NCBI GenBank assembly: GCA_029945375.1
Contig: CM057065.1
Span: 1,240,001-1,304,000 of the forward strand
Length of the DNA stretch: 64,000 nt
DNA from: Agaricus subrufescens
Taxonomy: Eukaryota; Basidiomycota; Agaricomycetes; Agaricales; Agaricaceae
Reading direction: 5' to 3'
Made by a program: the position numbers and the translations under genes. Under the pieces are notes generated by a model. It ran no database searches. It worked only from the letters and a program-made list of their open reading frames with translations, and had not been told where the DNA came from. Below, piece after piece: positions 11,806-24,066 of the stretch (position 1 is its first letter; each line of letters begins with the position of its first letter).

Positions 11806-14800
11806 TATACATCCCTGGCAGTATACATTCAAACGGCCCGCTGTTCTTATCGGGTTGTCAGCTTCTCAGAGACTTCTAAGAGTTTGGACATTATCAGTAA
11901 GTTTTAGGGTCTTTACCACCTTTGAGCCGGTTTGCTGATGCTAGGTGGGAAGACACGCCACATTAGTAGATGATGACTACAACGTGCTTGGCATAACATT
12001 GACGCTCGACTTCATGTAATGCAGATCTCTTTTGGAGAAAGTAGTGAGGGCTGCTGTTGGGTATATTTGTCGAATATTGAACAAATTTGAACTTTTATTA
12101 GGGCAGATTGTGGCAGTGTTACCGCTTTCCTCAAACTTTATCCGTATCAAGGTACCTGCTTCATCCACAGACTTTCTTGTCCGAACAGATGATTTGGCAC
12201 AAGATCACATGGTAGTTTGACACCGTTCATGGACCGATTCGGTCTACACTCGTTACACTTCCAGCACTACTCAACAGCCATGTCTTCCCCTCCTGAACTT
12301 ATTGTTGCCAATATCTCTGACACAGTTCGCCTTGCATATATCGATTCCGGCCCTGTGCCGAACTCAAGCGACTTCGTGACTGTTGTCATGGTTCACGGAT
12401 TTCTCTTCAATGCCTGTAGGAATTTAGACCCAGTCTCTGTTGCACTCAAGGTTGACTATGTGATATGCAGATAATCTGGAGCGTCTTCTGCCCTTTGCCC
12501 ATCAACATAACACTCGCCTCATCTTCGTGATGAGGAGAGATTATCCCGGATCTAGTCCATTTACCATTGAAGAAAAGGCACTCGCGGCTGAGGACCGAGA
12601 ATTATCTTTCAAACAGTCCGGCGCACTTTATCTCCAGTTCATGCATCATATCTTGAAGACTACACCTGTCTGTAAGGCCACAGAAGACCGCTCGAAGGGC
12701 GGAATCTGCCTTGCAGGGTGGTCCCTTGGTAATAGCTTCGCCATGTGGGCGCTTCACGACAATGAGCTGTTGGATGCGAAGGTCTATGACGATCTTGAGC
12801 CTTATTTCACCACATACATTTTCATTGGTAAGCTTATCTTCACCCGTATCCCTGAATAATAACCAACAAGCTCGCAATTTTAGATCCGCCTAACCTCGCT
12901 CTTGGTGTTCGGAGGCCAGGGGAAGAGGAGATTTATGACCCTGTGCGGGCGGGCGACGGGATGGAGACATTCCGCCAGTGGCTTTCCACTTATTTCAGCC
13001 ACCCCTCGCCATGGGATGGGACACTTGCCAAGTTGGATCAACGTGGAGGTTCGGGCCGGAAATCTTCCATTTCTACCTGGACCGACGCAGAGGCCGAACG
13101 TTGGGTTTCCAATTCTGGCATCGAATCCGATAGTATGGTGTTGTAAGCCACCTAACGCTTCCATGATTGGATGACACTGATACTCAAAATTTTGCTTTCT
13201 TTAAGGTTCGACGATTTTTCTCAATCTTGCTTAGCCAAAATGACCACCGAGATACTTTTGGGCCAACCGAAGAGATTTCCCCGCCTTCGCCTCGAGTATC
13301 TTTTTGGTACAGCAACGTGTTGGTATTGTGTTCTTCCATGGGATACGTTTTCCACCAAGCGAGCCGAACTGAAGCACAAAGGAGAAGATAATGACCTCCG
13401 CAAGATAACATTCACTGAAATTATGGGGGGTAATCATTTCGTGAGTCTTTGAAGGTAGTTGAGCTTCCGGAAAAATCTGTTGACATGACACGGCAGATGC
13501 ATACCGACGCTCCTGAGACTTTCATGAAGATAATCAAAACTCGTTTTGAGAAACAGTCGGACGCTTGTGCAAACTTTTCCACAGTGTCTCTATTTGATTA
13601 GGTTATGGTACCTACATTCTTGGTGCCTCGACCCAAATCAGTTACAAGGACTATTTACTGTGTCTATGCCTTTCTATGTAGCCCCTTCGCCTCAATGAAT
13701 ACGAAAAACTCATAGGTTCACGCGATGGCTTAGTGTTGGTCGATGATGTGTTACGATTCTGCTTTTTTCACGAGATGTTTTTACTTGCGCGAGTACGACC
13801 ATTTCTCCAGATCACTTCAGCAAGCATGCAAGCGTGAGTCTCCAATTAATTTGTGGGTACGGCGAGTTGCCCAGCCAGCTGCCTCTCACTTGGTTGAACG
13901 TCAGAAGTCCAATCAGAATCAAAAATTTCGCTGTCCAGTGTTTCAGCTAGAACACCTATCCTGATAGTCGAGACCGCTAGTTGATTGATCATGAGCTCCA
14001 TCATCGGAATGGAAGCTGTGGTCTGGGTCGAACCAACAGTGAATGTAGGCGCTCCCGCGCTTCAGAGTGGCTATATCAAAGATATCTGATTCTTCTGTCA
14101 ATGACTGAGCATATCGCGGATGGCTGTACGCACTCTCTTAGAATCGCGGGAAACAAACTTTGACTCTGTATTGTTATCGGTTTATTGAGGGTGTACATCA
14201 CCGTCTAGCTAAGCTTCTTTGCTTCTATATCTGATGGATGACCGCAATTGCGGCGGTTCTGTGAAGTTCATTTATCTTAGATTGATGCCCAGTCGCCGCC
14301 ATTGGCTGCGTCCGCCCTACGCCACGGCTCTAACCAGTTCGCAACCGTCTTCCACCGGAGGATTCCCCGATGCGTCTACAGCTCCCTCCTTGGGTAATCC
14401 GAACAAGCCTGAGCTCTCCGGCGCCTATCTCGTTTGTCGTTGATGACAAATGATATCTATCACACTAAGCCTTCAAATGACTTGAATTTTCGAGACAGCT
14501 GACACTCATTTGACGCTAATTAACAAAGCGTCTCTCCTTCTTTCCCAGTCCAAGACGTATCGAGTGAGAAGGCTTGTTGGCTACGAGGATCTAGATTGTC
14601 GCCTACAGTGATCTGTTGTATACGCTTGATAGGCGTCTTAAACCTGAGCGTTTGAATTATGGGCTCATGAACCACCTTTACCGCCAAAGTGTCGTTACAG
14701 TGTCAACGATTAAATCTTATACGCTTGATATGCTTGTTGACTGCATGTGTCCGAGTCTTATTCTGATGATCAATACTGCATGGCACTGCTAAGTACGTAT

Positions 14801-14834
14801 AGATTCCGTCTGATCCGCTAGTACCAATATATAT
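11806..14834 (+). repeat. Large direct repeat unit A (contains hydrolase copy 2)
   Basis: This stretch aligns along its length with about 15890-18880: the upstream TTGAGCCGGTTTGCTGATG and GGTGGGAAGACACGCC motifs, the hydrolase gene, and about 1.2 kb downstream with CAGTCGCCGCCATT and AAGTACGTATAGATTC. It is a segmental duplication that copied one hydrolase gene with its flanks. Unit A ends exactly where the palindromic element at 14835 begins. Confidence 0.8.
12280..13601 (+). CDS. Alpha/beta hydrolase, tandem copy 2
   Basis: Exons at 12280-12415, 12471-12827, 12884-13142, 13206-13440 and 13497-13601 join with consistent phases (1, 1, 2, 0) into 363 aa. The protein begins MSSPPELIVANISDTV. 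VMVHGFLFNAYNLERLLPF covers the oxyanion region, MRRDYPGSSPF follows, and AGWSLGNSF holds the nucleophile serine. The final exon begins just after GGNHF and supplies MHTDAPETF. No signal peptide or membrane anchor is visible, so a cytosolic enzyme is likely. The family resembles uncharacterised basidiomycete alpha/beta hydrolases and the substrate is unknown. Intron positions are identical in all three copies, so the duplications were DNA-level events, not retrocopies. Confidence 0.85.
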
Positions 14835-14961
14835 CACACCGTAAAGTTGACGTTTTCAGCTGAGCTGAAAATTTAAGCACCTAGCTGAAAACCAAATAAA
14901 AATCATCTGATTGGGCGAAGCGAAGTTTCGGCTCAGCTGAAAACGTCAACTTTACGGTGTG
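14835..14961. mobile_element. 127-base palindromic MITE-like element (family P)
   Basis: It starts CACACCGTAAAGTTGACG and ends with the exact complement CGTCAACTTTACGGTGTG. The arms pair for about 30 bases, through TTTTCAGCTGAG and CTCAGCTGAAAA. The interior has no open frame. It sits precisely between repeat unit A and a partial repeat. No target-site duplication is visible, so it may mark a recombination junction. A damaged second copy lies at 31771-31874. Confidence 0.85.
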
Positions 14962-15680
14962 AGTTGTGGTCTGGGTCGTACCCATAGCAAATGCAAGCGC
15001 TCCAGCGCTTCAGGGTTGTTACATCAATGATCTCTGGTCCTACTGTCAATGGCTGAGGATATCCTGAATGGCTGTGCGCACTCGCGGGTGAGACAAGCTT
15101 TGACTCTGAGTCGGACTATCTCCAGATTGTGATCGACTGATTGACAGCGTGCATCGTTGTCTGGCTTTAAGCTTCTTTTCTTCTTTATCTGATGGATGTC
15201 CGCAATCCTATTTTTGTGAAGTTAACCTATGTTAGATTGACACCAGTTGCCGCCATTGGCTGCGTCGGCCCTACCCCACAGCTCCGTTCATATCACAATC
15301 TTATATTACCAGAAGGGCTTTCTATACCGTGACGTCCAGAGCGTTGCCCTTGGATTATCTGAAATTATCCGGCACATATCTCATTTGTACTTGACGACAG
15401 CGGGCCCTCAACAACATAAATGTTCGGCATCGCCTGACACTCCCTTGATACTGATTAATTAGGTGCCCTCTTCTTAGTCCTGCCAAAGACGCTTCGATTG
15501 AGGAGGTTTGGTGGTTACTTAACTGAAATGAGGAACCCCGAAATTGATCCACGCTTGCATTTACAGTGATTCGTTGCACACGTTTGATAGGCAACATGAA
15601 TTTGTGCGTTGACGTTAGTATGGGTCTATGAACCGCCTTTATTACCAAGGTGTTAAAATGTTAATGATTAAATATTATTC
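14962..15680 (+). repeat. Partial direct repeat of the hydrolase downstream region
   Basis: The stretch from AGTTGTGGTCTGGGTCG on matches 14020-14730 and 18040-18740 (CTTCAGGGTTG, GACAAGCTTTGACTC, CGCCGCCATTGGCTGCGTC, GAACCGCCTTTA). It is the 3' flank of a repeat unit whose hydrolase gene is missing. No gene is present. AT-rich sequence follows to about 15890. Confidence 0.7.
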
Positions 15681-15889
15681 CATTTATATGCTACTTAAGT
15701 AGTACATGCCACCGCTACTAATAAAGACTGTATACCTTGTATAGATGATTGGTGAAGACTATAAATGATGACCAATATGGTATACTAAGTAAAGATTGTA
15801 TATATTACGGAACATTGTAAAAGTTTTACATATGTGCAGATTGTAATTATTACTGATAAATGTAAAAAAATGTATACATCGTTGGAAGT

Positions 15890-18880
15890 ATACGGGCAAT
15901 CCTTGAGCCGGTTTGCTGATGTTGGGTGGGAAGACACGCCGCAATAGTGGGTGATGATCACAATGTGCTCGGCATGGTTAGACGCTCAATTTGATGTGAT
16001 TCATGTCTCTTGGAGAAAATAGTGAAGATTGTTGACATATTTGTCGAATATTTTGAACAAATTTTTTAGTCAGGGTCGACTGTGGCAGTGCTGTTGCTTT
16101 CCTCATTCTTTCGTCCATGCCAAAGTACCTGCTTCATCCACAGACTTTCTTGTCCGAACGTATGATTTGACACAAGATCACATGGTGCTTTGACATCGCC
16201 AATGGACCGATTCGGTTCACACTCGTCGCTCTTCCAAGACTACTGAACAACCATGTCTTCCCCTCCTGAACTTATTGTCGCCAATATCTCTGACACAGTT
16301 CACCTGGCATATCTCGATTCAGGTCCAGTGCCGAACTCGAATGAATTTGTAACAATTGTCATGGTTCACGGATTTCTCTTCAACGCCTGTGGGAATTTAG
16401 ACCTAATTTCCGTTGCACTCAGCTTGACCATTCGATATTTCAGATAATCTGGAGCGTCTCCTGCCCTTTGCACATCAATATAACATTCGCCTCATCTTCG
16501 TGATGAGGAGAGATTATCCCGGATCTAGTCCATTTACCATTGAAGAAAAGGCACTCGCGGCTGGGGACCGAGAATTGTCTTTCAAACAGTCCGGCGCACT
16601 TTATCTCCAGTTCATGCACCATATTTTGAGAACCACACATGTATGCAAAGCCACAGAAGATCGCTCAAAGGGTGGGATCTGTCTTGCGGGGTGGTCTCTT
16701 GGTAATAGCTTCGCAATGTGGGCGCTTCACGAGGATGGGTTGTTGGATACAAAGGTCTACGACGATCTTGAGCCTTATTTCACTACGTACATTTTCATTG
16801 GTAATTATCTTCATACGTTGCCATGAATACAACAACCAACAGGCTCGCACTTTAGATCCACCTCATCTCGCTCTCGGTGTCCAGAGGCCAGGGCAAGAGG
16901 ATAATTACGAGCCTATACGGGCAGGAGATGGGATGGAAGTATTCCGCCAGTGGCTTTCCAGTTATTTCAGCCACCCCTCCCCTTGGGACGGGACACTAAC
17001 CAAGTTAGATCAGCGTGGCAATTTGGGTCGAAAATCTTCCATCTCTACCTGGACTGATGCAGAAACCAAACGTTGGATTTCCAATTCTGGTACCGAATCC
17101 GATAGTATGGTATTGTGAGTCACCCAATATCTTCCATAGTTGGATGACACTAGTACTCAAAATTTAATTTTCTTTGAGGTTCGACAATATCTCTCAATCA
17201 TGGTTAGCCAAAATGTCCACGGAGATACTTCTAGGCCGATCGAAGATATTCCCCCGCCTTCGCCTCGAGTACCTTTACGGTACAGCAACATGCTGGACAT
17301 GTGTTGTTCCATGGGATACATTTTCTACCAAACGAGCGGAATTGAAGCACAAAAAAGAAGACATTTACCTCCGCAAGGTTACATTCACTGGAATTCTGGG
17401 GGGTAATCATTTCGTGAGTCTGTGATGTTGGTAGAATTTTTGGGATAGCCAGTTGACATACTATGGCAGATGCATACTGACGCTCCTGAGGCACTTATAA
17501 GGATAATCAAAACTCGTCTGGAGGAACAGTCGGATGCTTGTGCAACCTTTTGCACAGCGTCTCTATTTGATTAGGTCATAGTACCTATACTTGGGTGGCT
17601 CGTTTTGAATAAATACAAAGGTTACTTTCTGTGTCTATGCCGTTCAATGTAACCCATTCGCCTCAAAGAATACGAAAAAACTCGCCGTTTAACGCGACAG
17701 CTTGGCGTTGGTGGATGATAATGCTCTCTCGATCCACATTCTAACTCATTTTATGATTCAGTTTTTTTCACGAGGTGTTTTTACACGCGCGACTACGGTG
17801 TTTTCTCCAGAACACTTCAGAAAATATACAAGCGCGAGAATGTTTTGATTGGTGTGTGAGTACGGCGAGCAGCCTAGCCTGCTGCCTCAAACTGCACTGA
17901 ACGCCGGAGATCCAGTTAGAATCAGATTTTCTGCCTCTCAATGTTTCAGCTACGTAGATCGCCTACAATGATACTCAAAATCGCTAGTTGATTGATCATG
18001 GGTTCCACCACCATCATCATTAAGGGATCGAAGTCGTGGTCTAGGTCAACCCCACAGCAAAGGTATGGGCAATCAAGCGCTCGGATGCTTCAGGGTTGCT
18101 ACATCGACGACATCTGATCCTTCTTTCAATGGCTGAGGATATCGTTGGCTGTGCGCACTCTCTTAGAATCGCGGGAGATAAGCTTTGACTCTGAGTTGGA
18201 CTGACTCCGTATTGCTATCGGTTGATAGAGGGCATGCAATACCTGGCTCTGAGCTTCTTTTCTTCTTTATCTGATGGATGACCGCAATTGCGGTTCTGTG
18301 AAGTTCATTCATCATAAATTGATGCCCAGTCGCCGCCATTAGCTGCGTCTGCTCCACGCCACCGCTCTAACCATTTTGCAACCTTCTACCACCGGAGGAT
18401 TTTTAGATGCCTTAAGCCTGAGCTCCCCGGCACCTATAGCTGATGACAAATGATGTCTATCACACTGGGCCTTCAAATGACTTAAATTTTCGAGATCAGC
18501 TGACACTCATTTGACGCTAATTAACCAAGCGTCTCTCCTTATCCCAGTCCAAGACTTATCGAAGGAGAAGGCTTGGTGGTTACTTCACTCAACAGAGGAT
18601 CTAGATTGTCGCCCACAGTGATCTGTTGTACGCGTTTGATAGGTGCCGTAAACTTGTGCGTTTGAAATATGGGCTCATGAGCCACCTTTACCGTCAAGGT
18701 GTCGTTACAGTGCCCACGATTAAATCCTATACACTTGATATGCTTCTTAACTACATGTGCCCAAGTGTTCTCGCCTCATTTTGATGATAAATACTGCATG
18801 GCACTGTTAAGTACGTATAGATTCTGTCCGATCCGCTAGTACCAATTTATATCTGTCTTGACGGAATCAAACAATCTACA
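15890..18880 (+). repeat. Large direct repeat unit B (contains hydrolase copy 3)
   Basis: Second full copy of the segment described at 11806-14834, with matching promoter region (15900-16252), gene and 3' flank. Flank similarity fades after ACCAATTTATAT near 18855, which corresponds to the end of unit A. Small indels and substitutions throughout show the duplication is not very recent. Confidence 0.8.
16253..17574 (+). CDS. Alpha/beta hydrolase, tandem copy 3
   Basis: Same five-exon structure as copies 1 and 2, starting MSSPPELIVANISDTVHLAY and ending at TAG 17572-17574. The donor of intron 1 is GTGGGA instead of GTAGGA but still usable, and NAY-NLERLLPF is restored. MRRDYPGSSPF, AGWSLGNSF and GGNHF-MHTDAPEAL are all kept. 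Intron 3 uses GTGAGT..TTTGAG within SMVL-FDN. No stop or frameshift was found. It has nearly the same coding quality as copy 2, which points to both being under selection or to gene conversion. Confidence 0.82.
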
Positions 18881-19096
18881 GCTAACAATACTACTGACAG
18901 AAAGAAGACTGGCAAATTAGCCATGTGTTGATTGATTATGACTTCGAATTTTTTTAGTTTCTCGAAGCGGTATTGCCCCTCTCACGGAATGCTGTATCGA
19001 ATGTGGGCGCGATATTTGATTAAATCAATATTGCAGTGGAGGGACACTAACTTAAAAAACAAGTCATCTTCGCGAGAGTGGATTCGCTGACTTCAA
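17575..19096. other. 3' flank of repeat unit B and upstream region of the membrane-protein gene
   Basis: The first 1.3 kb is duplicated flank (see 13602-14834). The rest, 18880-19096, is unique and AT-rich and should hold the promoter of the gene at 19097. I see no coding exons. Confidence 0.5.
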
Positions 19097-20327
19097 ATGA
19101 ACACTGACATCCCCTCCACCTTGGATCAAGCACTCAACCTCATTTGCACTACGACTATCACAGGGATCTTGTTCACTTTTTCTCTCATCCTCTACTGTCT
19201 CTGTGTTCGTCTCTCATATTCCCAACTCCGACGTCCCAGTGACAGGAAACGAGTGAACCTATGTGGATTTATCTTGGCTTCAGTAATGATTATATGTGCT
19301 ATGATGAATGTAGCACTTAATAGTCAATATGCTCGGATGATTTATATCGATTATAAAACTCTACCTGGTGGTCCACTCGGCCTTGCAGCTCAAAATGCGG
19401 CGTCGACTGTTCAACAAGTGAATAATACTGTCACTTTGATAGTGGATATCTTGGCACTGGGTGTATTAGTATGTCCTTAATCAGAATTCGATAATCATTC
19501 ACTCACCAAGTTTCAACGTCCAGTTATGGCGTGTCTGGGTTGTTTATAGTGGAACTCGTTTTGCTATACCCACCATCATCGTAGCTTCGTTATTCTATTT
19601 AGCATATGCTGGTGAGCTCTGATCTGATATATACGAACGATGAACATCTTTATAAATTCTCTTTACTAGTATCGAAAACCCTACATTTGGCACTTGGATG
19701 GGCACCTTTCCCAGATGCGTCATCGCCAAATGTCACAAGGGCATTAGACATAGTGAATGTAATGGCTGAAGGGTTCACCGCCGCAAGTAAAATAATAATG
19801 ACTTTAATGATCATAATGTGGGTGATGTTCGTCCGACAGAAACACATCAAGTTAATGGGTGCGTACTATATCCACTGCCCCCCCAAAAAACGGCCACTCA
19901 CCATTTGATTTCCAGGTAAAACCGATATCGCTGCTCAATACTTGGACGTCGCCACAATGTTAATCGAGTCTTATGCCTTAAGTACCGCATGGAATTTCGG
20001 CTACCTGATTGGATATCTCCTCAAAGATCCTTCCGCGCACAATTTTTTTACCAGCGGTGCTGTACAAGTCGAAGTGAGCTGGCATATTATTCATTTCTCA
20101 AACTTTCCATTAATGATTACTCATCAAAGGTTCTTTCGTATTTTCTTGTATCGTATCGTGTGTTTTCAGGACGGGCATGGGACAATCAAACTCAAAGGCA
20201 ACTTAGTACTTTACGATGGGACCGGGGTGATGATGATTCCAGCAGTGTGGAGACTATCAATATGCGTGGTAGGTTTGTAGAAACGAACCTTCCGAGGTTT
20301 AGTTCGCGGACTGGTTATGTCGCCTAG
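19097..20327 (+). CDS. Multi-pass membrane protein of a basidiomycete-specific type
   Basis: Five exons splice cleanly: MNTDIPSTLDQAL..LALGVL, then LWRVWVVYSGTRFAIPTIIV, then AVSKTLHLALGWAPFPDAS.., then KTDIAAQYLDVATMLIESYA.., then VLSYFLVSYRVFSGRAWD. Introns start GTATGT, GTGAGC, GTGCGT and GTGAGC. About six to seven hydrophobic segments are visible (residues about 12-35, 50-70, 105-125, 127-150, 185-210, 225-250). The C-terminal cytosolic tail has SYRVFSGRAWDNQTQRQLST, a feature I recall from many uncharacterised Agaricomycete membrane proteins with a receptor-like 7TM layout. Function and ligand are unknown. Length is roughly 330 aa. Confidence 0.75.
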
Positions 20328-20538
20328 TTAGCGTTGTTTGAGCTCTCTTTGTGGGATCGAGTGTAGAAAAATAGATTAGGGGTTTGATTTTTTTGGGAAC
20401 TAGTATTTGATTTCAGTCTGGGCGCTTGTTGGGTCTAAGGTGTGTATATCTTTTGAAGTATTACAAATAGCATTAACGAGGGCATGAAAACGAAGTACCA
20501 GTACGAAGGATAAACAATATTGATTGGTAGATGACAAG

Positions 20539-21352
20539 TCACCGACGATCCTCTCCTCGCTGACGCGCTTTAGGCGACCACGACTCAATTTCATCAATCG
20601 AATCTCCATTCTGCGATGAACTAGCCGGTTCAGACGATGCATGTGTCGGAGAATCGCGTTCAGGTGTAGGCGGCGGCTGCGATATCTGTGCTCGTTTCAC
20701 ATTCTCGTCTTGTAAACTTTGTTCAAGTCGTAATCGCGCCAATCGTTCTTCTGCATCGCGTGCTTCGATAAGTGCTGCATTTGCCAAGACTCGGCGTTGA
20801 CGTTCGACATCTCGTTGTAGTTCCTACTCGGAAAAGATTTAAGGGTGTGAAGTGGAGTGGAACTGGTACGAGACACACTTCGATAGTTGGTGGGTGGGCT
20901 CTGGTATGTGATAGCCACATGCTCCATTGAACTAGTAGGCAAAGAATGAGTTGATATGATATAGGAGATGATGAGTAATGGACGACACCTGCAAGTCGCT
21001 TTCCTCCTCCTATGTAGTTCCAAACATCTTCAGGATCTTTATACTGAACACTCCGTTTCGTCCGTCTCGGGTCTAGTAATACTCGAAAAATCAGTACAAA
21101 AAACCTCGAGAATCAAACAAGATGAATACCATCAGACACACTCGGGAGTTCAAAAAATCTGTTTCCTACAAAACGAGACTCAATAACTCGGCAAACACGT
21201 ATAAAGAATCAAAAAGCGTACCTTCCAAATCTCGACCGACGTACCGGAGCTGTTAAACCAACAAAAGGTGATGTTTTGTTTACATTTGAGGCTGGTAGGC
21301 GTCTTACAGGGTTACGGAAGAGGTTAAGAACTCTGGAGAAAATCAATGACAT
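20539..21352 (-). CDS. NDUFAF2: NDUFAF2/mimitin-like complex I assembly factor
   Basis: Five exons give about 172 aa: MSLIFSRVLNLFRNP, then LRYVGRDLEGNRFFELP, then NPRRTKRSVQYKDPEDVWNY and IGGGKRLA, then VQWSMWLSHTRAHPPTIE, then ELQRDVERQRRV to the stop at 20539. The order VGRDxxGNxFxE, YKDPEDV, QWxxWLxHTRxxPPTxEE is the signature of the NDUFA12/NDUFAF2 (B17.2-like) family. The long charged C-terminal helix and the disordered PPPTPERDSP tail fit the assembly factor better than the structural subunit. It acts in mitochondria on respiratory complex I. The ATG at 21352 gives the usual short N-terminus. An in-frame ATG at 21457 (MSSEPPAKLN) would add 35 residues ending in a lysine run and seems less likely. 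Confidence 0.85.
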
Positions 21353-21654
21353 ATTTTTTTTTTTTGTTTCGTAGGGTGCGAAGGCTAAGCTGGCCAAGGC
21401 CGAAACGGAAGTTTCCGGAGATTCTATATTTAACTTTGCCGGAGGCTCCGAACTCATGATTAGGGATCATGAGGATTTTCTCACAGGCTCCATTAATCAA
21501 TAATCATTGTACTTTTGACGCGGAGCGGATGTAACTGTGTGTGGAGAGATGGAATGGTTATGAAGAGATCTTTTTTATTGCATTTTTGATGGATTGGCTA
21601 CTTCATGGAATGATGTACGATTGGCGGGCTCCGACTTTACGAACCTCCGTACCC

Positions 21655-22905
21655 TGCTCAGCATAAACCTAATCCTGTCAACTCTCAGGTGCTCCCTTCG
21701 GAAATCTAGAACATAGTCACAATATGTTTGATGGAACGGGAAACAATGTTACGTTACGTTCACATAAATAATGATTTCCATTACAATCTTATCTTACAGA
21801 GTGAATCCTTTGCAATACGTATCTAAGAGGGAATCAGTATATATTTTGTCAAAGTGAGAGTCTTTTTATCTTTCCAAAACCGTGTCGGAAACATCCAAAC
21901 ACGCACACGACCATAACTCTCCTTCCGCTACCCCAATTTCAAAACGATCACACTCGAAACTTAATCCCCATTAGGCAACTCGCACCCGCTCCGTTATTAA
22001 ACAAAATGGATGCGCGCAAAAAAAGTCAAATCGCCAAAAAAACACCGCACTAAGATCTCCGTCAAGGGTCCAAGCTATTACGGGCTACTTATAGTTGAAA
22101 ATTTTTTTTTTCTCTTTACGTTTAGGCCTAATGCCAAGAACAATGACGGAGAGGGTGCAATGCTGAATGTAAGAGATATCATTTGTACAGGTCAAAGGGA
22201 GAGGAGAGTATAATACATACTGCCTTTGTATGTGAGAGGAAGGGGCTCCTTCATTATATCCACAGGCACCCACTTTACACCAATCTATCCAGGGTCTTTG
22301 TTCAAACCCCTGTATCGTCTACGCACCTGCTCAGCATAAAGCTCAGTGCTCCCTCAATCGTCACAAATACAAATTTTTTTGATCAAACGGAAAATAATGT
22401 TTACGTTAACGTTTGATCAACAACACCCTCACAGTCTGAATTGTATACTGAATTTCCTCTCAAATACTATACATCGCAACGATTCACTTTGCGAACAAAC
22501 CTAACACGCTCCTTCCGCTCCGAGTATGTATTAATCCCCAAACCCACAATTTCAAACGATCACCCCCCCGAGAGCCTGATCCCCATTTGGCAATCCGCAC
22601 CCGCTCCGTTAATAAAAAAGTGCATGCACGCGAAAAAAGTCAAATTGCCAAAAACGCACTAGGTCCAAGTCATCCCGGCTAGTGGAAATTTTTTTTTCGC
22701 TGAAACAATGTTTTTTTGTCTATATTTACATTTAGGCCTAATGCCAAGAATAATGATTAAAAAGAAATCGGGCCGAGGATGCAAAAAACTGAAGGAAAGC
22801 TGTGTAACCCAAAGAGAGGATAGCATTGTACAGGTTGAGGGGAGAGGAAGAGTATAATATACACATTGCCTTTGTATGCGAGAAGGAAGAGGAAAAGAGG
22901 GGTGT
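21655..22905. repeat. Tandem duplication of a roughly 600-650 base non-coding unit
   Basis: About 21655-22270 and 22315-22905 align in the same order: CTGCTCAGCATAAA, AAACAATGTTACGTTA against AAATAATGTTTACGTTA, CGCACCCGCTCCGTTA, AAAAAGTCAAAT, and TTTAGGCCTAATGCCAAGAA. The copies differ by indels and many substitutions. No gene is evident in either. They lie in the gap between the 3' ends of the RING gene and the 5' end of the NDUFAF2-like gene. Confidence 0.7.
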
Positions 22906-23105
22906 AGATAAATACACGTGTATAAGAGGTGATGACGAGTTGAACCGTCGACCACGCTGTGGAGGACCCAACGCGGGAAAAAAGAAGTATGTGCACATGC
23001 TGATGGCGCAGTCCAAAGGTCGGATGATCATGATCATCAAAGTATGGTTGTTAGCCGGAGGAGATAAGCCGGGTGGGGAGGCTGGTGGGTGGGTGTCGAT
23101 CATGG

Positions 23106-24066
23106 TCAAGATGAAGCGAGGAGGGCGTAGAAGAGGACGGTGAGGCCCATGACGCTGACGAGGCGGCTGAGAGCTTCTACGGTCGAGGACCTCGAGTGTG
23201 CGCCGTCGTCTTGGGAGTGGGACAAGGAGGGTGATGCTGATCGAGGATGATACATGTCCATCAATGCCGATAGCCACGGTTGATCTGGATGATTTTCTCG
23301 AGGCTGTGGAGCAGGAGATAAGCAGAGCGTTGATGGGGAGAGGGACGAGGCAGAGGTCGTGGTCATGGAGGACGAGGACGAGATGGAAGAGTTGTTTGTC
23401 GATTCAGACTGCGAGCGAAGGCGGGGAGAGGAATGAGTGGTGATGGCGATGCGAGGCACGGTGGGTTTGGGGGGCGGGGCGAGGGGGAGGATGTTTGTAG
23501 ACGAGGCGGGAGCACTGCACGAGGGGCAGCGGCCGTCGGAAGAAGGCCCGGACAGCCACTAGGGGGGTGTTAGCGGGGTGTGAGTAGGCTGAGGGGGGAC
23601 GCACGTCGGTGATGTGCTCGCGGCAAAAGATCTTTCCGCAGCAGAGCGTGCGGGCTGGCTGGACGGCGTACTCGAAGCTGGGCGAGGACGCGTGAGAGGG
23701 GGGCGTGTGGCGGGGAGGGAGGGGAGACGCACCAGATGCCGCAGTCCCGGTCGAGGGCCTCCTGCTTGCGGGCGGCGGGGCGGGGGCGTCGGGCAAAGTT
23801 GCGCTGGAGGGGCAGCGCGGGGAGGGCGTCGTCGTCGGCCGAGACGGGGGACTCTGCGCCGAGGTTGAGCGAGTACTCGACCTGGTCGTCGACGGGGCCT
23901 GGCGGGGGGTCAGCAGGGCAGCAACAAACCCACGGCAGACGCACTGGAGTCGAAGCGGTCGAGCCACTGCTCGACGATGGCCTCGGCAGGGATGGCAAGG
24001 AGCGGCAGGCTGGGGCGGGGCCGGGGCATGGGGGCGAGAGGGAGAGGGAGGGAGTTACGTAAGCAT
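23106..24066 (-). CDS. RING-finger protein with C-terminal membrane anchor (putative E3 ligase)
   Basis: Splicing gives MLT-LPLLAIPAEAIVEQWL, then SPVDDQVEYSLNLGAESPV.., then the RING part DRDCGIC-FEYAVQPARTLC and CGKIFCREHITD-WLSGPSS, closing with GRCPSC. The intron ends (GTAACT, GTGCGT, GTGCGT, GTGCGT) all keep frame. Cysteines and a histidine are spaced as in a C-x2-C...C-C-x4-C-x2-H...C-x2-C zinc finger, a layout I recall in fungal RING proteins. A long serine-rich linker follows. A single hydrophobic segment, LVSVMGLTVLFYALLAS, ends at the stop, so a tail anchor in an organelle membrane is likely. It is very GC-rich. Its start codon overlaps that of APC2 on the other strand. Confidence 0.78.

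Noticed and set aside
21353..21457. In-frame upstream extension MSSEPPAKLN of the NDUFAF2-like protein
   Set aside because: It ends in a lysine run from an A-tract, and the family normally starts close to the VGRDxxGN motif, so the ATG at 21352 is preferred.
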